Made by a program: the position numbers and the translations under genes. Positions 25,058 through 33,736 of a stretch of DNA of 64,000 nucleotides are shown piece after piece. Within the stretch, counting starts at the first letter, position 1; each line of letters opens with the position of its first letter. The stretch comes from JAMQPK01 sp035937795 (GTDB taxonomy: Bacteria > Acidobacteriota > Vicinamibacteria > Vicinamibacterales > JAMQPK01). The notes beneath the pieces are model-generated. The model had not been told where the DNA came from and did no database searches. It was given only the letters and a program-made list of their open reading frames with translations. Location of the stretch: assembly GCA_035937795.1 (NCBI GenBank), contig DASZHO010000051.1, positions 1 through 64,000 of the forward strand, read 5' to 3'.

Positions 25058-26116
25058 TTATCGACCGCTCGCGCACCTGTCGGTCTCTTCCAACATCCCG
25101 CCCAGACTCGACACAAAGCCCCTGCCGTATCCGTAGCCATATCCGATGTATCCCCGCGACGAAGAACGGATGAAGGTGCTTGTCGCGTCCAGCGGCAGCG
25201 TGGCGACGTTGCGACAGAAGGCCAGGGCCTTGCCGTCCTGGTCCAGGTACTGCTCGACGTTCGACAGGTAAAATGCGCTGACCCTGGCGCCGCGCGTTTT
25301 CAGAAACGCCGCGATGCGGCGAATCGCCCTGGAGCCGCCGAAATCGCCGACGACCGGCACGACCAGGTTTCGCGATTCCAGATCTTTCAGGAACCTGAAC
25401 GCATCCTCGGTGGCCAGGTAGCTGCGGTGCACATACTGTTCGTCGGTTGCCGTCATCAGCTCATCGTAGGTCGGTGAATAGCGAACGCGGAAGCCGCTGG
25501 CGTAGAACGCCTCGTAGATGTGCTCGACGCCGTCGAGATCCGCCGCCGACAGCGCGAAGTGATGCGTTTTCAACAGTCGATCTTCGATCGTTCTCAAGTT
25601 CACTTCGTAGGACGCGTGCGATTCCGCCACGTCGCTGAACTTGAAAAAGAGCTCGGTCACCGGGGAGTCAGAGGCAAGACCCGCGGGCCGGGGCCGCGAG
25701 AAGAGCAGCGAGACGAAGTCGGCGCGATCCCTGGCCATTTCGAACAGCGCCTTGTACATGAGCTGCAGCAGCAGGTTGCCGCGGCGAATATCGAAGATCA
25801 CCGCCATCGACGGTTTCACCGCCGCGATGTAAGTGAAGTTCTGCTCGGGCCCGACGCCCAGATACACATCGCCCGGCCGCGTGCGGCTGACCAGTTCGGG
25901 AATCACGGCCTGAAATTGGAGCTCGTTCGACGTGAGGTTTTCGGATCGGAAGTATCCGCTGGGCTCGGAGGCGTCGACGCTGAGCTGCCAAAACTCCTGG
26001 TCGGTAAGACTGTGAGGCAGCCCGGCCCCGGCCGCGCGTGTGGTGACGCCCGGGTCGCCCGGCGCCAGCAACAGCGCACACGCAAGCACGACAGCGATGA
26101 AGATGCGGCGGCGCAT
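25058..26116 (-). CDS. Exported protein of unknown function, Rossmann/methyltransferase-like
   Basis: 352 residues. Signal peptide MRRRIFIAVVLACALLLAPG, then FWQLSVDASEPSGYFRSENL, a Rossmann-like start YLGVGPEQNFTYIAAVKPSM followed by AVIFDIRRGNLLLQLMYKAL, and later LVVPVVGDFGGSRAIRRIAA, VSAFYLSNVEQYL and DATSTFIRSSS. The GxGPEQNFTY and FDIRRxN elements sit where SAM-methyltransferases have motif I and the acidic loop, but the protein is exported, so SAM use is doubtful. I recognise it as a recurrent uncharacterised type in Acidobacteriota. A YGYGYGRG run is near the end. The start has no clear Shine-Dalgarno. Confidence 0.75.
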   Translation of the reverse strand: MRRRIFIAVVLACALLLAPGDPGVTTRAAGAGLPHSLTDQEFWQLSVDASEPSGYFRSENLTSNELQFQAVIPELVSRTRPGDVYLGVGPEQNFTYIAAVKPSMAVIFDIRRGNLLLQLMYKALFEMARDRADFVSLLFSRPRPAGLASDSPVTELFFKFSDVAESHASYEVNLRTIEDRLLKTHHFALSAADLDGVEHIYEAFYASGFRVRYSPTYDELMTATDEQYVHRSYLATEDAFRFLKDLESRNLVVPVVGDFGGSRAIRRIAAFLKTRGARVSAFYLSNVEQYLDQDGKALAFCRNVATLPLDATSTFIRSSSRGYIGYGYGYGRGFVSSLGGMLEETDRCASGR

Positions 26117-26158
26117 GGATCGCCTGCGGCCAAGGTAGCACCGACAGGCCCAGGATCG

Positions 26159-27448
26159 CTAGTACGCAGTTAGCGCGAGAAGCCCGCCTGCGGCAAGCGC
26201 CGCGGCAAGGGCGATGAGCCCGGCCGAGAAGCCATGGGTTGCGGTTCTCATCAGCCCAATCCCGTAAGGCCCGAGGAACCCGCCCAGATTTCCGATCGAG
26301 TTAATCAACGCAATGCCTGCGGCCGCGCCCGTGCCGGTCAGCACCGCCGTCGGCATGGCCCAGAAGACCGGCATCGCCGAGAAAATTCCGAACGCGGCGA
26401 TCGAAATGGCCGCCAGCGCGAGCGGCGGCGATTTTGTCATCGCGCTCAGGATGAAGCCGGCAGCGCCGGCCAGGGCAACGCCCGCGACGTGCCATCGGCG
26501 TTCTGCCGTGGCATCCGAGTGGCGGCCGACAAGCACCATGCCGATTGCGCCGACCAGGTACGGCAGCGCGGACAGCGCCGCCACCGTGAAGTCCGGCAAC
26601 CCCGACAGCCCCTGCAAAATCGTCGGCATCCAGAAGGTAATCCCGTACAACGCCGACACGATGCAAAAATAGGTGACGCCGAACATCCACACGCGGCCGC
26701 TCGCCAACACCTTCCCCACCGACATACCTGAGTTGGCGTCGTCGGCGGCACCGGTGGACCCGGGGCGTACTCGCTGGACCAAGAACGCGCGCTCCTCTCC
26801 GGTCAGCCATCTCGCGTCCGCCGGCCCATTGGAGAGATAGATCAGCGCCACAATCCCCAGCACCACCGCTGGTACGCCTTCCATGAGGAACAGCCACTGC
26901 CATCCCGCCAATCCGCCCACGCCTTTCATCGTGAGCAGCGCGCCCGACACAGGGCCGCCCACCACTCCCGCCAGCGCCACCGCTGTCATGAACAGCGAGA
27001 TCGCGCCCGCCCGCTCGCGGCTCGGGAACCAGTACGTCAGATAGAGGATCATCCCCGGGAAAAAACCCGCCTCCGCAAGCCCGAGCGCAAAACGCAGCGC
27101 GTAGAAGCTGAGCGGCCCGCGCACGAACATCATCGCGGCCGAGATGACGCCCCACGTGATCATGATGCGTGCGATCCACAGACGCGCGCCGACGCGCGCC
27201 AGGATCAAGTTGCTCGGCACTTCGAACAGGAAGTAGCCGAGAAAAAAGATGCCCGCGCCAAACCCGTACACCGCGGCGCTCAGCCCAAGATCGCGGTTCA
27301 TCTGAAGCGCCGCAAAGCCGATGTTCACGCGATCGAGATAGGCGACGATGTAGAGAAGGAACATGAACGGGATCAGGCGCCGCCGGACTCGGGCAATCAA
27401 AGCCGGCTCGGAGATTGGCCGAACGATGTGGGGCGGCGCCTGGGTCAA
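26159..27448 (-). CDS. MFS transporter, anion:cation symporter (ACS)-like
   Basis: 429 residues from TTG 27448, the only start between an in-frame stop and the conserved N-terminus. Twelve TM helices with ACS-family marks: LIPFMFLLYIVAYLDRVNIG in TM1, FGAGIFFLGYFLFEVPSNLI, then RFALGLAEAGFFPGMILYLT and YWFPSRERAGAISLFMTA. Such carriers import organic anions such as tartrate, galactonate, phthalate or allantoate with H+. No catabolic genes are adjacent, so the substrate is open. It is divergent from the giant secreted protein gene, and the 181 bp between them holds both promoters. Confidence 0.88.
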   Translation of the reverse strand: MTQAPPHIVRPISEPALIARVRRRLIPFMFLLYIVAYLDRVNIGFAALQMNRDLGLSAAVYGFGAGIFFLGYFLFEVPSNLILARVGARLWIARIMITWGVISAAMMFVRGPLSFYALRFALGLAEAGFFPGMILYLTYWFPSRERAGAISLFMTAVALAGVVGGPVSGALLTMKGVGGLAGWQWLFLMEGVPAVVLGIVALIYLSNGPADARWLTGEERAFLVQRVRPGSTGAADDANSGMSVGKVLASGRVWMFGVTYFCIVSALYGITFWMPTILQGLSGLPDFTVAALSALPYLVGAIGMVLVGRHSDATAERRWHVAGVALAGAAGFILSAMTKSPPLALAAISIAAFGIFSAMPVFWAMPTAVLTGTGAAAGIALINSIGNLGGFLGPYGIGLMRTATHGFSAGLIALAAALAAGGLLALTAY

Positions 27449-27572
27449 AGTAGCTACCGCAGAGCCTTATGACAGCGCGAAAACAACGGGTTGTGTCTGC
27501 TTTGGTACGGTACGAATTACATTTTTCGCAAGAGCTCCCATCTGCACAGATTGTCTCTCGACTTTCGATAGA

Positions 27573-27624
27573 GGACTGCATATTCTTGCAGTCCCCCTAC
27601 CTGCCTTTCAGTCCCTGAAAAGGA
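27573..27624 (+). promoter_or_regulatory. Two mutually exclusive leader hairpins, the second hiding the ribosome binding site
   Basis: Hairpin 1: GGACTGCA (27573-27580) pairs with TGCAGTCC (27587-27594) around a 6-nt loop. Hairpin 2: CCTTTCAG (27604-27611) pairs with CTGAAAAGG (27615-27623, one bulge) and hides the AAGGA site (27620-27624) of the gene at 27630. CAGTCC at 27609-27614, in the left arm and loop of hairpin 2, can instead pair with GGACTG of hairpin 1, so the two states exclude each other. Confidence 0.4.
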
Positions 27625-27629
27625 AAAGC

Positions 27630-30600
27630 GTGCATTTTCGTAAGCGCCGGCTGACTATCGTGCTGCTCTTCGTATTGGCCGCTCTTTGGGTCGAAGAGCG
27701 CCCGTTTGCGCAGGGCGATCCCGCGGGCACCGAGCGCCACGAGAGTACCGATCGCCACGAGGGGGCGCGCCGGCCGGCCGGAGAGGAACCCGGTGACGAT
27801 CGGCGGATCTCGGGAATGGGCCACGTCGCCAGACTGGCGGCGACCGGGCGTCTGCGCAACGCGATCGAGCGAGCGCGCGCGGCGAAGCTCGGCGTATCGG
27901 CCAATGACGACGACGGCGCAGGTTTTCCAGGAGGTCAGGCCGAGACCTCGATCGCCGTCGACAGCACCGGTCAGCACATTGTCGTCGGTAACAACGATAC
28001 GCGCGGGTTTAATTCCAACCCCATCTCCGTTTCCGGTTTTGCGTATTCCGACGATGGCGGCGCGACATTTGTCGACGGCGGTCAGTTGCCCGTCACCACC
28101 GGCACGTCGACGCTCAACGGCACGACTTATCCCCAGGTGTTCGGCGATCCGGAAGTGAAGTACCTCGGCGGCAGCACGTTCCTCTACTTCTCGATCATGG
28201 TCAAGAAATTCAGCTCGACCGGCACGGCGCAGACGATGGGCGTTCACCGGTCGACCGACAACGGCCACACGTGGCAGGGACCTTACGAGATTGGGCCGGC
28301 AACCAATCCGAATGGTTTGAAGAGCGGCGACAATGCGTTTGACGCGGCCGACAAGGAATTCGCCGACGTCGATCCAGATACCGGCCGCGTCATGACGACG
28401 TGGAGCAATTTCACCTCAACCGGGATCGCTCCCGGCGGCGTGGAGATTTCGTCGACGTACTCAGATAACGCGGCCACCGCAACACCGCCCACGTGGTCCA
28501 CGCGCGTCATCATCGCAAACACCGCCTTAGACGGGCAGGCGTCCATTCCGCGGTTCGCCGGCCACGGATCGAACAACGTCTATGTGGCGTGGCGACAATT
28601 TCCACCGGCGTTCGGATCGCAAAACGTCGGATTTGCGCGGTCCACCAATAACGGCGTCAGCTTTTCGGGGCCCATCAGCCTGGCGCCAGCAGATTTCCTG
28701 ACCATGGATTACGTGCTTGGCAACGACCGCAGCAACACGTCGCCGGCGCTCGCCGTGGATAATTCGTCGAGTCCCTACAGCGGCGACATCTACCTCGTCT
28801 ATTCGAATAACGACAACAACGACGGAGCCGATATCGTCTTTCAGAAGAGCACCGACCAGGGCCTCATCTTCAGCGCTCCGGTGAAGATCAACAGCCGGCC
28901 AGGGACCGATCGCGCGCAGTGGTTCCCTTGGGTCACGGTCGATTCCTCAAGCGGCCGGGTCTACGTGTTCTATTACGACGAGGGAATCGCCGCCGACGGC
29001 GATCTCACCGAGACGACTTATCAACATTCGGACGACGGCGGCACGACGTGGAGCAAGCCGATGCCGCTGACCGATCGTCCGTTTCACGCCGGCTACGGAA
29101 ACGACACCGGCCAGCCCAATATCGGCGACTACAACCAGGCAACAGCGCAGGGTGGCGACCTGCTCGCCGTCTGGGCCGGCACTCCGGAGTTCGTTGGATT
29201 CGCCGACGGAGAACCGGCGTCGCTGAGCATGACGGAACCCTCCGTGTTCTTCAAGCGAGTGCATGCGACGGGAGGCGACCGCTTGGCGGTGAGCCTCGGA
29301 ACGATATCTTTCACCGACTCGGGCCCGACCGTTCTTGGCGGAAACGGCTTCATCGACGCGGGCGAGCAGGTCGCGTTCACGATTCCTCTGACGAACGACG
29401 TGACGAACAGCCTGAATGCCGGCGCCGTCAGCGGCATCACTGCGGCGCTTTCGACGACGACGCCGGGGGTGACCGTCCTGCACGGGGGCTCGACCTATCC
29501 GAACCTCGCGGCAGGCGCCACGGGGGCAAACAACTCGAGCTTCGTGATCTCTGTCGCCCCCAGCTTTCCGGCGAGCACGCACATCGAGCTCAGTCTCGCC
29601 GTCACGAGCGCGCAAGGCTCGACCACACTGTTGTTCTCAGAGCCAACCGGCACGCCGGCGGGCGCCCCGCTGACGACGACGCTGCTCTCGGAAAATTTCG
29701 ACGAAGTTGCCGCTGGTTCACTTCCTGCTGGCTGGATGACCGCGCACGGCGGTGGAGGGAACGTCGTGCCCTGGACGACCAGCAATCAGTCGCTCGGTGC
29801 GTCTCCCACACCGATCAGCAACGCGGCATTCCACGAAAACGCAGATGATGGAACTGGCGGCGACAACACGCGATGGGAGCGGCTATTCAGCCCAATATTC
29901 GTCGTGCCTTCGACTTCGGAATATGTGACCGCCGATTTCGATGTCGCATACGACACCGAAGACGAACCGCTCTTGAAAATTCAGGCCTACGATGGGGCGC
30001 TACTTCGGGTGTTCGATCAAACCTCAGGCCGAATGCAGCGATCGGTCGCGGTCGAGGCATTTGCGGAGCAGTTCACCACCGGCGCCGAGAATTTCTATCC
30101 GAAGCATTTGATGCGATCCAGCAATGGAAACTATTTTCAGGACTTGTCGGCGTGGGCCGGCGATTCGAGCGGCTACAAGCACGTCCACTTGAAGCTGCCG
30201 GGCATGGCGGGCAGCACGGTGCAGCTCCGATTCGAATTTACGCAGGACAACGGCCGTACCTGCGCCGATGTGCGTCCGGGCCATCGCTGCGGCGTGCTCA
30301 TCGACAACATCGTGGTGAAGAGCGTGCAGTCGGTGACGCCGGCCCAGTTGAGCCTTGCTCCCTCGGTGAACCCGGCAACCGTGGGGCAGGCGGTGACCTT
30401 CACTGCGACGGTCACGACCGCCGCGGGAACTTTCCCGAGCGATGGCTCCGTCACGTTCAGCGAAGGTTCGTCCACGCTGGCGGGTCCAACGGCACTGGCG
30501 AGCGGTAAGGCGAGCTTCACGACGTCTACACTCGCCGCCGGACCGCACACGATCACTGCGACATATTCCAGCTCGAGCGGGACGTTCAGTTCCGCCGCCG

Positions 30601-32432
30601 GGAGCGTCTCAGAAGTGCTCGGGTCGGCGACAACGGCGTCGATCTCCACGAACAATCTGACGTTCGGGAAACAGCTCGTTGGCACGTCCAGCGTGGCGTC
30701 GCAGGCCGTTCATTTCACGAATACCGGCGCCAACGCGCTGATCTTTTCGACCTTCAACGGCGCGGCGCCGACGGCCACATTCTCTGTTGGTGGCGGCGAC
30801 TTCCAGGGGCGGACAAACTGTCCGCTCACACCCGCCGGGCTGTCACCGGGCCTGAGCTGTGATTTTTCGTTCTCGTCCTCGCCGACGGCCGTCGGGCTGC
30901 GGAGCGCGGGATTTGCGATCGCGGATAATACGCTCAGCTTCCCGCAAAACATTGCATTGAGCGGCACCGGCTTCGTCGTTGATGCCCCGACCGTCGTGCA
31001 GACACTGACGACGGGCGGCTCGCGTCTGCGCTCGCTGCAGAACCCCGATGGAGGGTGGTTCTTTGAAGCCGGTCTCACGAGCTGCGTCGCCGGTTCGACG
31101 CCGAACGTCTCGTGCGTGAACATCACCGGTGTGACGGCTCTTGGAATGCTCGGAGCCTACACGGAGACAAGGGATCCAGCGGTGCTGGCCGCGCTCACCG
31201 CCGCCGGCAACGCGATTGTGAAGCGCTACAACTCGTCGCTGCCTTCGCCGCCGATCCCCTATAACCAGGACATCGAATTCCTGGCGTGGCTGAGCCAGCT
31301 GACCAGCACCCCGTCGTATCTGACGACCGCCACGGCGTGGTTCCAGGTGGGTGTCACTCAATATCCAATCGCGGAGAACCGCGTCGCCGCCATCATGACG
31401 GCGAGAAACAACCAGGGACTTCGATCTCTGGTGGCGTGGGATGCGGCATCGTTGATCAGAGCAGCGAAAGCCGTCGGCAACACCCTTTACGCCTCGGGCA
31501 TTGCGACCAGCGTGCTCAATCACGAGGCGGATTGGAAGGACGAGAATCCCGCGAGTCCGCTGCCCGGGAACATTTATTCTTACTATTTGACGATACTCGG
31601 GGAGGGCTCGCTGCTGTGGGCGGAACACGATCTGCCTGGATTCAGTGCGCCGATCAGCGAGTACACCAACTTCCTCCTTGGGAGCCAGGACGCGGTCGGC
31701 TCGTGGGATGGCGATATGCAGGTCAGCGCCTACGTCACCGTCGGTCTCGCTGCGGTGGGTGGCGCGAAGACGAATTCGGCGCTGCAGTCGGTTGCGGCAT
31801 TCTTCATCGAGAATCAACTGCCCGATGGCGGATGGGTTGCGTATGCCGATGGTAGCGGGAATCCCGTCGAAAACGTCGAGATCAACGGCGAGGTCGCGCG
31901 AGCGATGGCGACGTTTTTCAACACGACGGCCGGCAGCAGCGTCTCGGTCGCGCCGGCGCAGTTGTCGCGCCTGACGTTCAACAGCGTGACGATTCCCGGG
32001 CGCACTCTGGTGGTGGCCAACCCACTGCCAACCGGGACACGCGTGCCGGGCGGCTACACGATCCTCGACAGCCTCACCTATGAAGTGGCGACGTCGGCGT
32101 CGTTCAGCGGCAGTACGAGCGTCTGTTTCAGTGTGCCGTGGGTGACCGATCCGGTCCAGTTCTCGATGGTTCGGGTCCTGCACGATGAGCGGGGCGTGCT
32201 GGTCGATCGCACCATCCGGGTGGGCCCCCTGGCGCCCAACTTTGCGGCGCGGACTGTGTGCGCGGCGGTTTCGTCGCTGGATGCCTTTGCCATTGCGACT
32301 AAAACGATGGGCTCCAAGGACCATTCAGGAGAGGACCGCGGCGGGGACGGGGAGGACCGCGACGGCCAGGAAGACAGAGATAGAGGCGACAAAAAGGACC
32401 GAAAAGAGAACAAGAGCGACAAAAACGACTAG
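27630..32432 (+). CDS. Giant secreted mosaic protein (propeller, jelly-roll, Ig-like, ASH, alpha-toroid)
   Basis: 1600 residues from GTG 27630 (AAGGA 5 nt upstream), signal peptide RLTIVLLFVLAALWVEERPF. Approximate order: charged linker 30-90; sialidase/BNR-like propeller 95-545 (ETSIAVDSTGQHIVVGNND, YSDDGGATF, QHSDDGGTTWSKP); beta-sandwich 560-670; MAM/choice-of-anchor-like jelly roll 685-900 (LLSENFDEVAAGSLPAGWMT); Ig-like domain 905-990 (NPATVGQAVTFTATV); ASH/Hydin-like domain 1000-1110; alpha/alpha-toroid of prenyltransferase/squalene-cyclase type 1122-1435 (LRSLQNPDGGWFFEAG, GSWDGDMQVSAYVTVGLAAV, QLPDGGWVAYADG); beta domain; a strongly charged DRG/DKK-rich tail from 1563. No catalytic residues can be assigned. 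Probably a cell-surface or extracellular binding protein. Divergent from the MFS gene. Confidence 0.85.
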   Translation: MHFRKRRLTIVLLFVLAALWVEERPFAQGDPAGTERHESTDRHEGARRPAGEEPGDDRRISGMGHVARLAATGRLRNAIERARAAKLGVSANDDDGAGFPGGQAETSIAVDSTGQHIVVGNNDTRGFNSNPISVSGFAYSDDGGATFVDGGQLPVTTGTSTLNGTTYPQVFGDPEVKYLGGSTFLYFSIMVKKFSSTGTAQTMGVHRSTDNGHTWQGPYEIGPATNPNGLKSGDNAFDAADKEFADVDPDTGRVMTTWSNFTSTGIAPGGVEISSTYSDNAATATPPTWSTRVIIANTALDGQASIPRFAGHGSNNVYVAWRQFPPAFGSQNVGFARSTNNGVSFSGPISLAPADFLTMDYVLGNDRSNTSPALAVDNSSSPYSGDIYLVYSNNDNNDGADIVFQKSTDQGLIFSAPVKINSRPGTDRAQWFPWVTVDSSSGRVYVFYYDEGIAADGDLTETTYQHSDDGGTTWSKPMPLTDRPFHAGYGNDTGQPNIGDYNQATAQGGDLLAVWAGTPEFVGFADGEPASLSMTEPSVFFKRVHATGGDRLAVSLGTISFTDSGPTVLGGNGFIDAGEQVAFTIPLTNDVTNSLNAGAVSGITAALSTTTPGVTVLHGGSTYPNLAAGATGANNSSFVISVAPSFPASTHIELSLAVTSAQGSTTLLFSEPTGTPAGAPLTTTLLSENFDEVAAGSLPAGWMTAHGGGGNVVPWTTSNQSLGASPTPISNAAFHENADDGTGGDNTRWERLFSPIFVVPSTSEYVTADFDVAYDTEDEPLLKIQAYDGALLRVFDQTSGRMQRSVAVEAFAEQFTTGAENFYPKHLMRSSNGNYFQDLSAWAGDSSGYKHVHLKLPGMAGSTVQLRFEFTQDNGRTCADVRPGHRCGVLIDNIVVKSVQSVTPAQLSLAPSVNPATVGQAVTFTATVTTAAGTFPSDGSVTFSEGSSTLAGPTALASGKASFTTSTLAAGPHTITATYSSSSGTFSSAAGSVSEVLGSATTASISTNNLTFGKQLVGTSSVASQAVHFTNTGANALIFSTFNGAAPTATFSVGGGDFQGRTNCPLTPAGLSPGLSCDFSFSSSPTAVGLRSAGFAIADNTLSFPQNIALSGTGFVVDAPTVVQTLTTGGSRLRSLQNPDGGWFFEAGLTSCVAGSTPNVSCVNITGVTALGMLGAYTETRDPAVLAALTAAGNAIVKRYNSSLPSPPIPYNQDIEFLAWLSQLTSTPSYLTTATAWFQVGVTQYPIAENRVAAIMTARNNQGLRSLVAWDAASLIRAAKAVGNTLYASGIATSVLNHEADWKDENPASPLPGNIYSYYLTILGEGSLLWAEHDLPGFSAPISEYTNFLLGSQDAVGSWDGDMQVSAYVTVGLAAVGGAKTNSALQSVAAFFIENQLPDGGWVAYADGSGNPVENVEINGEVARAMATFFNTTAGSSVSVAPAQLSRLTFNSVTIPGRTLVVANPLPTGTRVPGGYTILDSLTYEVATSASFSGSTSVCFSVPWVTDPVQFSMVRVLHDERGVLVDRTIRVGPLAPNFAARTVCAAVSSLDAFAIATKTMGSKDHSGEDRGGDGEDRDGQEDRDRGDKKDRKENKSDKND

Positions 32433-32445
32433 AAACGACGGACGG

Positions 32446-32946
32446 TCAGAACGGCCGGGCGAGCAGATACGGCATGTCGCGCAGCTCGCGGCTGAGGCGC
32501 GCATGCCGGCGGCGCCACAGCTCGAAGCGAAGGGCGATGGTCTCGAGCAACCGCGCCTTCGCGGCTGAGGCTTCGGCCGCCGCCGCGCGTCTGAAAAATC
32601 CCGCGCCCAGCTCAGCATACCAATGGATATTGTGCCGGCCGCGCATCTGATCTTCGAAAAATCCGGACAGCAGCAAGCACTGCGCGCCCGCCGTTTCCAT
32701 CATCACCGGATCGTTCAGCCAGCTCGGATCCGCAACAAAATGGTCAAATACCGAGCTGAGATCCGCGGGAGCGGACGTTTCGACGTCCGCATCGGTAGAC
32801 AGCTGGGCGTAGTGCGCCAGCACGCTTGCATTGTAGAGGAGCTCGCGGGTATCGACGGTGGCGTCGGAGACGTCCTTCAGACCGACGACGAAAAACTCCA
32901 GCGTCTGCCGATGATCGCTCGCGAGTAATTCGCCCAGATACTCCAT
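32446..32946 (-). CDS. Hypothetical cytosolic helical protein
   Basis: 166 residues from ATG 32946 (MEYLGELLASDHRQTLEFFV), chosen because a perfect AAGGAGG (complement of 32951-32957) lies 4 nt upstream; the frame is open further but without protein character. The sequence is all-helical: TRELLYNASVLAHYAQLSTD, DLSSVFDHFVADPSWLND, AGAQCLLLSGFFEDQMRG, HNIHWYAELGAGFFRRAAAA. No signal peptide or TM segment is seen. No family was recognised. It ends 13 bp from the convergent giant secreted protein gene. Confidence 0.75.
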   Translation of the reverse strand: MEYLGELLASDHRQTLEFFVVGLKDVSDATVDTRELLYNASVLAHYAQLSTDADVETSAPADLSSVFDHFVADPSWLNDPVMMETAGAQCLLLSGFFEDQMRGRHNIHWYAELGAGFFRRAAAAEASAAKARLLETIALRFELWRRRHARLSRELRDMPYLLARPF

Positions 32947-33152
32947 ACGACCTCCTTCTGGATCGCGTATCGGCTGAGCAGGCATTGCACTGCAGAGTCG
33001 ACGACTCAGCCCACTGCACATGTCGTGCCAGCCAGCCGTCGCTAGTTCCATGGACTGAAAATCGTCAGTAGTACGGCGGAGTCTCGTGGCTGTAACACAA
33101 CGCGCACAGCGCTGGAGGAATGCGGTAATCTCGGCGTCAGCAGGAGATGCCA

Positions 33153-33308
33153 ATGGCGATCAAATTCACGCGAAACATCGGAATGGCAGTCCTCGGAGTC
33201 TGGTTGATTCTCTCCGGCCTCTCGGGACTGGTGTTGATGCCGCTGCCTCCCCCTCTGATGGCCGTCCTGGCGCTCGTGGCGGGCGTCCTGATTCTCATCG
33301 GACGCTAA
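33153..33308 (+). CDS. Small two-helix membrane protein (51 aa)
   Basis: ATG 33153 to TAA 33306-33308 encodes 51 residues: MAIKFTRNIGMAVLGVWLIL, then SGLSGLVLMPLPPPLMAVLA and LVAGVLILIGR. AGGAG lies 7 nt upstream. Two hydrophobic helices (about 9-26 and 33-49) are split by a PLPPP turn and end in a terminal Arg. The layout (G.WLI.SGL..L......ALVAGVLILIGR) recurs among small bacterial inner-membrane proteins of unknown function, so this is very likely real. A receiver-like protein follows 59 bp downstream. Confidence 0.75.
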   Translation: MAIKFTRNIGMAVLGVWLILSGLSGLVLMPLPPPLMAVLALVAGVLILIGR

Positions 33309-33367
33309 CCCCACGCTAAGCCGCGCGCGAGGCGGCAACGACCTGGCTCGGATGAAAATCCGTTCGC

Positions 33368-33727
33368 GTGACGCCCGACATCGTCATTCTTGATTCCCAA
33401 TGGCCAAGGCGCGCTCTTTTGCGCGCACAGCTGATCGAGGAAGGGTATGAAGTCGTGGCAACCGACGACTGGACCACCGTGAAATCGTACGTGCAGTTGC
33501 TGCTCAAGCCTCGGCTGGTCATCGTCGATCTGCAAGGTCTCCCTGGCGCCCAGGAAGTGCTCGACGACTTACATCAGACGATGAAACCCGGGCGCGTGCT
33601 GGTTCTCACTGGGCTCGGAGCGTCCACGCCCGCCGAGATTCAGCGCCGGGGATTTCAGACGATGGCTCGTCCGATCACCGTCGGAGACATCGTCGAGAAG
33701 GCAACGGCGCTCGTCCGCCGACGATGA
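33368..33727 (+). CDS. Receiver-like protein, incomplete active site
   Basis: 119 residues from GTG 33368. The fold follows a CheY-like receiver: PDIVILDSQWPRRALLRAQL (first strand and helix), LVIVDLQGLPGAQEVL (Asp at the phospho-acceptor position), VLVLTGLGAS (Thr kept). The acidic pair at the first strand is reduced to one Asp (ILDS), and the conserved Lys is replaced (MARPITV). Phosphorylation is therefore doubtful, and it may be a pseudo-receiver acting by constitutive protein contact. No output domain. It is convergent with the PEGA gene. Confidence 0.72.
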   Translation: MTPDIVILDSQWPRRALLRAQLIEEGYEVVATDDWTTVKSYVQLLLKPRLVIVDLQGLPGAQEVLDDLHQTMKPGRVLVLTGLGASTPAEIQRRGFQTMARPITVGDIVEKATALVRRR

Positions 33728-33736
33728 CCAGCGGAC

